This document shows, one piece after another, positions 57,956 through 64,000 of a DNA stretch of 64,000 nucleotides. The translations under genes were made by a program, and so were the position numbers. The notes under the pieces are model-generated. The model made no database searches, was not told the origin of the DNA, and saw only the letters and a list, made by a program, of their open reading frames with translations. Source of the stretch: UBA967 sp044369905 (GTDB lineage: Bacteria; Verrucomicrobiota; Verrucomicrobiia; Chthoniobacterales; Terrimicrobiaceae); NCBI GenBank assembly GCA_044369905.1, contig JBILWM010000001.1, positions 1 through 64,000 on the forward strand. The letters are read 5' to 3'. How positions within the stretch are numbered: the first letter of the stretch is position 1; the number at the start of each line of letters is the position of its first letter.

Positions 57956-59694
57956 GGCAGGATGAGCGGTTGCTTGAGCGGCAGGACCAGCGTGTAGCCG
58001 TAGGCCCACGCTTCGCCTGTCGGCGTTGTGCGGCGGGTAATGATTTGCGAGGGATCCTCGCCGATTGCAAAGACGGCGGAAGGTTTGAGATTGTTGAAAA
58101 ACTTGTCGATCACACCGGCACCCTCGCCATTCGGTGGGTTGTCGAGGTAGAGGCCGTTGATTTCGATGGCTGTGATAGCTCTTGGGGCTATGGCTGGCGT
58201 GGTCGGCTTCGGCGGGGCTTTTACTCCGGGGGCGGGTGTTGGTTCGGGAGTGGCGATGGTGCCTTCTATCGGCTTGATCTGGGTGATCCAGATGAAGCGT
58301 TGAGGGATGGTGGCGGCAAGTTCCTCCATGATAGAGGCCCACACGGAACGCTCGGCGGCTACGGCGAGGAAGGGGGCCGCTTCGGCGACGAGTTTGTCGC
58401 GTTCCGCAAGCGTGGAGGTGATGCCCTTGGAGAGACTATCGAGGCGGGCGACTTCAGCCGTTTGCTGTTGGACCCTCTCGCTAATGCGGAGCGCGGATTC
58501 GTCGAGATCAAGCCAGCAGAGGGCGGGTGTAATAATGAAAAATAGCGCCGCGATGGCCAAGGCTGGAACCCGCTTCGCGAAACGCTGGGCCTGCTTGACA
58601 CTGGGAGGCGTGAGATTGATCTCGATGGGGCAATTTTTTAGGGAACGCAAGGCGCACCCGACCAACTCGCCGACGCCCGAAGCGCAGTGAGCGGTGCCGT
58701 GCGGAAGGGCATCAGGAGCAGCCTCCACATTGCGCAGGGGATTGAAATACTCCACCGGCGCCTGAAGTTTTTCTGCAAAAAATTCCGTCATGTAAGGCAG
58801 GCCCGTTCCGCCGCCGCAGATGAGAACCCGCATCGGGGTGGTGCCGCCTTGGGTGGTGCGGTAAAAATTGATCGAGCGTGCTATTTCCGCATGGAGGCGG
58901 GTCATCGTATTGCGGGTCACTTTTGCGAGGCGGGCTTCGGTGGGGTCTTCGGACTCCGCATAGGCTCCTCCGAGTCCGACCGCGCCTTTCTCGAGTTTGA
59001 GTTTTTCAGCGACCGTTATTTCCTGCGTAAATTCCTTGGAAATGGCGGTGCTGATTGTATTGCCGCCGATCGGAATACTGCGGCTGAAGAGGCGGTTGTC
59101 CTCGATGAAGACGAGGTTTGTGGTGCGCGAACCAAGATCCAGCAGGAGCGAGCAACCCTTGGCATCGGCGTAGTTGTAGCGGAAGGAGTTGAAAAGCGCG
59201 GTTGGTGCGAAATCGATTCGCCCAGGTGCTATGCCGCCCTTTTCAACAGATTCGACGACCTCGTTGAGCTGATCCGCCTTCATGGCGACGATCGAGACAT
59301 CCCATGTTTCGCCACGGCGATCGCCCATGATTTGGTAATCCCAAACCACTTCGTCGATCGGGAAAGGCACATTCTGCTGGGCCTCGAAACCGATGATCGA
59401 TTCGACATCACTGGCCGTGGCGCCGGGCAATTTCACAAAGCGCGAGAAGACGCTTTGCGATGGCAGGCAGATGTGGGTCTTGGCGTTTTTGGGAGCCTTC
59501 AGGGCGGTGCGGAGCTCGGCCGCGACCGATTCGATCTGGCTGTTGCGCGTGGCGTCGGCTGCGGGATCGACGATGAGTTCGGATGTTTTGAGCGCAACGA
59601 GCTTCAAGCCACCGGCAGGCAATTCCTGAAACTCCGCCATGCTCACGGTCTGCATGCCGAGGTTGAGAGTGAAAATGCGTGCTGGTCGGGCCAT
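57952..59694 (-). CDS. PilM-like actin-fold protein fused to a PilN-like membrane segment (Amuc_1101-like)
   Basis: In this roughly 580-residue protein, residues 1-370 are PilM-type actin/FtsA fold (MARPARIFTLNLGMQTVSMA, LLLDLGSRTTNLVFIEDNRL near 180-199, RVLICGGGTGLPYMTEFFAE). A membrane helix near 378-397 (IAALFFIITPALCW), a coiled coil and a periplasmic PilN-like domain (SIMEELAATIPQRFIWITQI) follow. The fusion joins the cytoplasmic and periplasmic parts of the pilus platform in one chain. Order and size fit Amuc_1101. A Pro/Thr-rich linker (ATPEPTPAPGVKAPPKPTTP) lies near 492-511. Start ATG 59694 gives the canonical start; codons further upstream look like leader. Confidence 0.82.
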   Translation of the reverse strand: MARPARIFTLNLGMQTVSMAEFQELPAGGLKLVALKTSELIVDPAADATRNSQIESVAAELRTALKAPKNAKTHICLPSQSVFSRFVKLPGATASDVESIIGFEAQQNVPFPIDEVVWDYQIMGDRRGETWDVSIVAMKADQLNEVVESVEKGGIAPGRIDFAPTALFNSFRYNYADAKGCSLLLDLGSRTTNLVFIEDNRLFSRSIPIGGNTISTAISKEFTQEITVAEKLKLEKGAVGLGGAYAESEDPTEARLAKVTRNTMTRLHAEIARSINFYRTTQGGTTPMRVLICGGGTGLPYMTEFFAEKLQAPVEYFNPLRNVEAAPDALPHGTAHCASGVGELVGCALRSLKNCPIEINLTPPSVKQAQRFAKRVPALAIAALFFIITPALCWLDLDESALRISERVQQQTAEVARLDSLSKGITSTLAERDKLVAEAAPFLAVAAERSVWASIMEELAATIPQRFIWITQIKPIEGTIATPEPTPAPGVKAPPKPTTPAIAPRAITAIEINGLYLDNPPNGEGAGVIDKFFNNLKPSAVFAIGEDPSQIITRRTTPTGEAWAYGYTLVLPLKQPLILP

Positions 59695-59707
59695 CGTTAG
59701 AATTGGA

Positions 59708-60373
59708 TCAGTTTGCGGCCTTGGGTTTGGAAGGCACGAAATAATCCCAAGCAAGAGGCGCGAAGGGCGTTTGGCTCTTTTCCAGAACGCGGCCGGTGAC
59801 CTTGGTCATGCCTGCGTCGGATTCCCACCAACCCTTGCCCTGCTTGGCGACATCCGCGCTCTTGGAGGAGGCTATCGCAACCAGGCCGGTGGAGTTTGAA
59901 ATGGTGACGCCCACATCGACGACCGCCTGCTGCGCGGTGGCTGGAGGCTTGCCGTCAAAATACCGTCCAAGCGTCTGCGGAGAGACAAAGGCCGCCGTGT
60001 GCAGTCCCTTGCCATGGGGCACATCCGAAATGGTTGTGGTGCCAGTAAGGAGTGTGGGCTGCTTGTCAGGGGTCAAAGCGGCGTTGTTCAGAAGGATATA
60101 AAAACCAACAGTCAGGTCGTCAGTGTATTTTGGATCCTCCTTCAATACCTCGTCGCGCTCGAAATTCACATCGATCTCGAGCCAAGGCAACGGACGCGCC
60201 GCGCCGGGCTGTTGCTTACGATAGGTCCCGGCCGAGATTTGTGGCGTCTCAACAAGGGCGGGTTCGATTTTTTTAATGGCAAACTCCGGCTTGACCTGGG
60301 CTTCGAGCGGCATGCCACAAAGGGCAATGAACAGGGCAGGGAGGACCGTCGCGGGGAACCAGTTTTTTCTCAT
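59708..60373 (-). CDS. Amuc_1102-like secreted protein
   Basis: The 221-residue protein has a signal peptide (MRKNWFPATVLPALFIALCG through LEAQ) and a mature domain rich in beta strands, with WLEIDVNFERDEVLKEDPKY and LTVGFYILLNNAALTPDKQP. Size, position directly before the PilM-like gene and composition match Akkermansia Amuc_1102, whose structure shows an Ig-like fold. A role in the periplasm or as a pilus-associated protein is inferred from that. It is the first gene of the pilus series, with 39 bases after the UDP-xylose synthase stop. Confidence 0.78.
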   Translation of the reverse strand: MRKNWFPATVLPALFIALCGMPLEAQVKPEFAIKKIEPALVETPQISAGTYRKQQPGAARPLPWLEIDVNFERDEVLKEDPKYTDDLTVGFYILLNNAALTPDKQPTLLTGTTTISDVPHGKGLHTAAFVSPQTLGRYFDGKPPATAQQAVVDVGVTISNSTGLVAIASSKSADVAKQGKGWWESDAGMTKVTGRVLEKSQTPFAPLAWDYFVPSKPKAAN

Positions 60374-60412
60374 AGCGGGGCTTTTTATTCGTGTGTCTGA
60401 AGGAAGTAAATC

Positions 60413-61363
60413 TCAAACGCGGCCACGGAAGAATTCAATGGTCTCGCGAATGCCTTTGTCGAAATCCACCTTCGGCTCCCAGCCAAGGATCGTCTTGGCG
60501 CGGGTGATGTCCGGCTGGCGCACCTTGGGGTCGTCCACCGGCAGCGGCTTGTGTTCGATTTGGCAACCTGCGCCGGTGATGCGCAGGATTTCCTCGGCGA
60601 ACTGACGGATCGTCATTTCGCGTGGATTGCCGATATTTACTGGCTCGTGGAAATCGCTCATCATCAAGCGGAAAATTCCATCAATGAGATCCGAAACATA
60701 GCAGAAGCTGCGGGTCTGGGATCCATCGCCGAAAATTGTGAGCGGATTCCCAGTCAGTGCTTGGCCGATAAAGGCAGGCACAACGCGGCCGTCATCAAGG
60801 CGCATGCGCGGACCGTAGGTATTGAAAATACGAACGATATGCGTGTTCATGCCGTGGTAGCGGTGATAGGCCATGGTGATGGCCTCCGCAAAGCGCTTGG
60901 CCTCATCGTAAACGCCGCGCGGCCCGATGGGGTTCACATTGCCCCAATAGTCTTCGGTCTGAGGATGAATGAGCGGATCGCCGTAGCACTCGGAGGTTGA
61001 GGCGAGGATGAACGCCGCGCCTTTATCCTTGGCTAGGCCGAGCGCGTTGTGCGTTCCGAGCGAGCCGACTTTCAGGGTCGGAATCGGAATGCGCAGGTAG
61101 TCGATCGGGCTGGCCGGACTCGCGAAATGCCAAACATAATCGACCTTACCTGGTATGTAGATGAAGTCGGTGACATCGTGGCAGATGAATTTGTAGTTCT
61201 TGTTCCCGGCGAGATGCTCGATGTTCGCGACATTGCCAGTGATGAGGCTGTCGATCGCAATGACGCGATGACCCTCTGCAAGCAAACGGTCGGTGAGGTG
61301 GGAGCCCAAAAAGCCCGCACCGCCTGTGATGACGCTGATGGGTTGTGAAGAGGTCTCGGCCAT
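60413..61363 (-). CDS. UDP-glucuronate decarboxylase (UDP-xylose synthase)
   Basis: The 316-residue SDR enzyme converts UDP-glucuronate to UDP-xylose with bound NAD+. It has ISVITGGAGFLGSHL near 9-23, FASPASPIDYL near 80-90 and the TSE motif (Thr123, Glu125) in STSECYGDP. Tyr152 and Lys156 are in GVYDEAKRF, and the C-terminus ends RSFCYVSDLIDGIFRLM. The Glu in TSE is the residue that distinguishes decarboxylases from simple epimerases. It uses the product of ugd (26566-27879). It is grouped with ilvC (10 bases upstream) and the pilus genes. Confidence 0.93.
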   Translation of the reverse strand: MAETSSQPISVITGGAGFLGSHLTDRLLAEGHRVIAIDSLITGNVANIEHLAGNKNYKFICHDVTDFIYIPGKVDYVWHFASPASPIDYLRIPIPTLKVGSLGTHNALGLAKDKGAAFILASTSECYGDPLIHPQTEDYWGNVNPIGPRGVYDEAKRFAEAITMAYHRYHGMNTHIVRIFNTYGPRMRLDDGRVVPAFIGQALTGNPLTIFGDGSQTRSFCYVSDLIDGIFRLMMSDFHEPVNIGNPREMTIRQFAEEILRITGAGCQIEHKPLPVDDPKVRQPDITRAKTILGWEPKVDFDKGIRETIEFFRGRV

Positions 61364-61373
61364 AGGAAAAAGA

Positions 61374-62405
61374 TTAGTTCGAGTAGGAGGCTTGGGTGCC
61401 TTTGAGATTCCGCTTTTTGATCCAAGGCATCAGGCTGCGCAGACGCTCGCCGGTCTTTTCGATACCGTGTTTTTCGCCTTCCTTGAGGAGTGCGTTGTAG
61501 CGCTTGTAGCCGCCCTCGTATTCCTTGATCCATTCCTTGGCAAACTTGCCGGTCTGAATGTCTTTGAGAGCAGCTTTCATGCGCTTCTTCACCGAGGAGT
61601 CGATGATTTTTGGTCCAACGGCAACATCGCCCCACTTGGCGGTTTCGCTGATCGAGAAACGCATGCCGGCAATACCGGATTCGTTCATAAGATCAACGAT
61701 GAGCTTCAGCTCGTGGAGGCATTCAAAGTAGGCCATCTCGGGTGAGTAGCCGGCCTCGACGAGGGTTTCGAATCCCGCTTGGACGAGCGCGGAGGCGCCG
61801 CCGCAGAGAACGGTCTGCTCGCCGAAGAGATCGGTCTCGGTCTCTTCTTTGAAAGAGGTCTCAATCACACCGCCGCGTGTGCCACCGATGCCCTTGGCCC
61901 AGGTGAGGGCGATCTTTTTCGCATCCTTGCCGGGGTTTTGGTAAACAGCGATGAGGGTCGGCACGCCTTTGCCCTCGGTGTATTGGCGGCGGACGATGTG
62001 GCCTGGTCCTTTTGGAGCGACCATGATAACATTCACATTCTTCGGCGGAACGATGGTCTTGTAATGAATGCTGAAGCCATGGCTGAAGACGAGCGTCTTG
62101 CCGGGAGTGAGGTTCGGCTCGATGTCGGCCTTGTAGGCGGCGGGTTGCTTGGTGTCGGGAATGGCAACCATGATCACATCCGCGCGGCGCACGGCCTCGG
62201 CGGTATCAAAAACTTCAAAACCCTGGGCGGCGGCGACTGCGCGGCTCTTGGACTTCGGATAGAGGCCGATGATGACTTTGCATCCGCTCTCCTTGAGGTT
62301 CAGAGCGTGGGCGTGACCTTGGGAGCCGAAGCCGAGGACCGCGAGGGTTTTTCCTTTGAAAAATTTGAGGTCGGCGTCTTTGTCGGTGAGGATTTTGGCT
62401 GGCAT
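61374..62405 (-). CDS. ilvC: Ketol-acid reductoisomerase (NADP+)
   Basis: The 343-residue class I enzyme carries out the second common step of valine, leucine and isoleucine synthesis. It has TLAVLGFGSQGHAHALNLKE near 20-39, YPKSKSRAVAAAQGFEV (phosphate/NADPH specificity), FSHGFSIHYKTIVPPKNVNV and the catalytic acidic cluster in KEETETDLFGEQTVLCGG. The knotted C-terminal domain is complete. It lies 43 bases after ilvN, as in many bacteria. The large subunit gene ilvB is not in the window. Confidence 0.96.
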   Translation of the reverse strand: MPAKILTDKDADLKFFKGKTLAVLGFGSQGHAHALNLKESGCKVIIGLYPKSKSRAVAAAQGFEVFDTAEAVRRADVIMVAIPDTKQPAAYKADIEPNLTPGKTLVFSHGFSIHYKTIVPPKNVNVIMVAPKGPGHIVRRQYTEGKGVPTLIAVYQNPGKDAKKIALTWAKGIGGTRGGVIETSFKEETETDLFGEQTVLCGGASALVQAGFETLVEAGYSPEMAYFECLHELKLIVDLMNESGIAGMRFSISETAKWGDVAVGPKIIDSSVKKRMKAALKDIQTGKFAKEWIKEYEGGYKRYNALLKEGEKHGIEKTGERLRSLMPWIKKRNLKGTQASYSN

Positions 62406-62448
62406 GGTGGTTTGGTTTTTTTAGTGTTGGGTTGAGTGTCGGGTGGGG

Positions 62449-62925
62449 TTAGTTGGTCCGGGCGAGGGCGATCTTGCCGGTGCGGGTCAGGTCGCTAATG
62501 CCGAAGCCTTCCATGAGGCTGAGAAATTTGTTGATCTTGTTCTCGGTGCCGGTGACCTCGATGGCGAGCTTCTCGGCTTGAACATCGATGATCTTCGCGC
62601 GGAAAATATCGCAAATCTGCATCACCTCTGCGCGGGTCTTGGAGGTCGCATTGACGCGGAGCAGCACGAGTTCGCGGTCCACATACTCTTCGTCGCGGAA
62701 ATCCTGAACATCGATGACATCCACGAGCTTCTCCAGTTGCTTGGTGACTTGCTCAAGAACCTTGTCATCGCCGCGCACCACGATCGTCATGCGGGAGGCC
62801 GAGGCATCCAAAGTGGGACCGACATTGAGAGTGTCGATATTGAATCCGCGACCGCTGAACATCCCCGCCACGCGGGTCAGCACGCCGAATTTGTTCTCAA
62901 CGAGAATCGATATGGTATGACGCAT
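62449..62925 (-). CDS. ilvN: Acetolactate synthase small (regulatory) subunit
   Basis: The 158-residue protein has an N-terminal ACT domain (MRHTISILVENKFGVLTRVA, then GMFSGRGFNIDTLNVGPTLD) and a C-terminal ACT-like domain (RVNATSKTRAEVMQICDIFR). It binds valine and modulates the large subunit IlvB/IlvI. Length is normal for IlvH/IlvN. It is co-directional with ilvC. The catalytic subunit must lie elsewhere in the genome, since the gene upstream on this strand is unrelated. Confidence 0.94.
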   Translation of the reverse strand: MRHTISILVENKFGVLTRVAGMFSGRGFNIDTLNVGPTLDASASRMTIVVRGDDKVLEQVTKQLEKLVDVIDVQDFRDEEYVDRELVLLRVNATSKTRAEVMQICDIFRAKIIDVQAEKLAIEVTGTENKINKFLSLMEGFGISDLTRTGKIALARTN

Positions 62926-63005
62926 GAAATGTGAAAAGAGCGAGGATAGTGGGCGAGCACGGCGGGCGCGTCAATCCTTTCCGCGAATCCGAGCAGCTCC
63001 GCCGA

Positions 63006-63611
63006 TTAAAAAAAGTCGACGCCTTTTGTGGGATCGAATTTGTGGACAACGATGTCGATTGGAACAACCATCCCCTTGTTGTTTAAAATCACATTCCCGG
63101 AATGGAAATCGGCTATTTCGATCCCAAGATCGGCATTTGCCCAGACCTCGTATTTTGAAAAATGGCCTTCTGATGGGAAGAACCCGAGCGAGTCCAAAAA
63201 TTTGATGAGTTGCTCCGGCGTTGCGTGAAATGCACCTGCCGGATTCTGTGCGATGAAGTCCTGCGCGTGGATCAAGCCCAAGCTCCCGTTTTCGTTTTCG
63301 AATTTTCCGACGATCGTTGCGGAATCATTGAATGCTTCGTTGCTCGCAGCAATTCGTCGGAGGTATTCCAGCGGAGTGGCTTTGCCAGGCCCTTTGTCAA
63401 TGGAGTGTCCAAAACGACCATAGCCCGTGGCTTTGAAAACCATGCCGTCTTGAAACCAGACGAAATGTTCGGAAGCTATCGTGTCCGGAGGTCCAAACTT
63501 CCCAAGATTTCTCCAAGGTATGCTTTTCTTGTCGCGGATGGCTTGCTCTTCGGCATTCCAGGCGGATGTGCCGGGTTGTGCCGCTTGAATTGCGCGACTG
63601 CTTGCTCCCAC
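63006..63611 (-). CDS. Small protein with a kinase-fold-like C-terminus, possibly a truncated remnant
   Basis: This roughly 201-residue protein uses a GTG start. The C-terminal part has LGIEIADFHSGNVILNNKG near 164-182 followed by PIDIVVHKFDP, resembling the catalytic loop and metal-binding Asp of phosphotransferase/kinase folds, as in polyvalent-protein kinase-like domains. No glycine-rich loop is seen. The frame stays open about 60 bases upstream of the GTG without an ATG, and residues before it read like continuing protein. It may therefore be the end of a longer gene that lost its 5' part. Function is unknown. Confidence 0.5.
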   Translation of the reverse strand: MGASSRAIQAAQPGTSAWNAEEQAIRDKKSIPWRNLGKFGPPDTIASEHFVWFQDGMVFKATGYGRFGHSIDKGPGKATPLEYLRRIAASNEAFNDSATIVGKFENENGSLGLIHAQDFIAQNPAGAFHATPEQLIKFLDSLGFFPSEGHFSKYEVWANADLGIEIADFHSGNVILNNKGMVVPIDIVVHKFDPTKGVDFF

Positions 63612-63746
63612 GATACGGGCGATTTCTTGTGAGGCTGTAATGGCGGCTCCTCCATTACTTCTCGAAATAATCTACAGGCTGGTCCGAGTCAACCCATGCA
63701 CCTTGGAAATCTCTTTGGAGTTCCCATGAAGCGGGTCGGGAAACGC

Positions 63747-63780
63747 AAAAAAGCCCGGAGCTTGTGGCTCCGGGCTTTTT
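63747..63780. terminator. Strong hairpin terminator, bidirectional
   Basis: GCCCGGAGC and GCTCCGGGC pair perfectly around a TTGTG loop. The stem is flanked by six A on one side and five T on the other, so it reads as an intrinsic terminator on both strands. On the minus strand it ends the typA transcript, 17 bases after its stop. Confidence 0.93.
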
Positions 63781-63796
63781 CGAAGGAAACGATGCG

Positions 63797-64000
63797 TTAG
63801 GCAAAAACCCCGGCCGATTTTTCCGCGCGTTTGCGCGCGTTTGCGTCGAGGATTTTTTTGCGGAGACGGAGCGATTTGGGAGTGACCTCCACATACTCGT
63901 CGGGCGCGATGTATTCGAGCGAACGCTCGAGGCTCATCACGATTGGAGGCGCGAGCGAGATGCCCTTGCCGTCGCCTTGGCTTCGCATGTTGGTCAATTT
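63797..64000 (-). CDS. typA: TypA/BipA ribosome-associated GTPase, C-terminal fragment (partial)
   Basis: Only the last 67 or so residues lie in the window; the gene continues beyond its right edge. The fragment contains TNMRSQGDGKGISLAPPIVM, SLERSLEYIAPDEYVEVTPK and SLRLRKKILDANARKRAEKS, which are typical of the C-terminal region of TypA/BipA. The full protein is a translational GTPase of about 600 residues involved in ribosome biogenesis and stress growth. The stop is followed by a strong hairpin terminator. Confidence 0.93.
   Translation of the reverse strand, partial: KLTNMRSQGDGKGISLAPPIVMSLERSLEYIAPDEYVEVTPKSLRLRKKILDANARKRAEKSAGVFA

Noticed and set aside
1..64000. CRISPR arrays, tRNA or rRNA genes
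   Set aside because: No regularly spaced repeats, cloverleaf-like segments or rRNA-like conserved stretches were recognised in any intergenic region.

Overview
The window looks like chromosomal DNA of a Gram-negative, outer-membrane-bearing bacterium, most probably a member of the Verrucomicrobiota. The strongest clue is the minus-strand block 50898-60373. Its gene order and protein architecture match the Akkermansia muciniphila Amuc_1098-Amuc_1102 pilus locus: secretin, single-pass membrane protein, PilO-like protein, PilM-like ATPase and a small secreted protein. LptD and LpxA show an LPS-type outer membrane. No rRNA, tRNA, CRISPR array or riboswitch was recognised.

Region 1 (1-26513) is a surface-polysaccharide island, almost entirely on the plus strand. 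It opens with what looks like the end of an IS21-type insertion sequence abutting the C-terminal half of an MBOAT O-acyltransferase. An AAA-14/DUF4143 ATPase, an SGNH-type protein, a GT2 and an exostosin-like glycosyltransferase follow. An AbiEi/AbiEii-type toxin-antitoxin pair comes next, then a long, mostly translationally coupled run of glycosyltransferases (GT2, GT4, GT8), methyltransferases, acetyltransferases and a polytopic membrane protein. Two genes here are domain fusions: glycosyltransferase-TM-SGNH, and methyltransferase-GT2. Two carry long homopolymers (C10, G8). Short intergenic repeats are scattered between the genes of the first 8 kb.

Region 2 (26566-37723, minus strand) holds envelope and housekeeping genes: ugd, lptD, galE, rodA, a lone oppF-type ABC ATPase, rpmB, a copper-type P1B ATPase and a histidine kinase/response regulator pair. 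Ugd and GalE supply nucleotide sugars to the island. Ugd and the UDP-xylose synthase at 60413-61363 together give a UDP-glucose to UDP-glucuronate to UDP-xylose route.

Region 3 (37841-50830) holds a four-helix-bundle/zinc-ribbon protein carrying 9-nt GATC repeats. It also holds a glycine cleavage operon (gcvT-gcvH-gcvP) interrupted by a small two-gene nucleotidyltransferase cassette, a tripartite efflux system (DUF1656-HlyD-FUSC with a divergent TolC-like gene), lpxA, radC and a DinG-type helicase.

Region 4 (50898-64000, minus strand) holds the Amuc_1098-1102-like pilus locus with two tandem secretins and a PilM-PilN-like fusion, then UDP-xylose synthase, ilvC, ilvN, a short kinase-fold-like orphan and the C-terminus of typA. 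No stretch longer than about 300 bases lacks a gene. All functional calls come from reading motifs and general family knowledge, not database searches.
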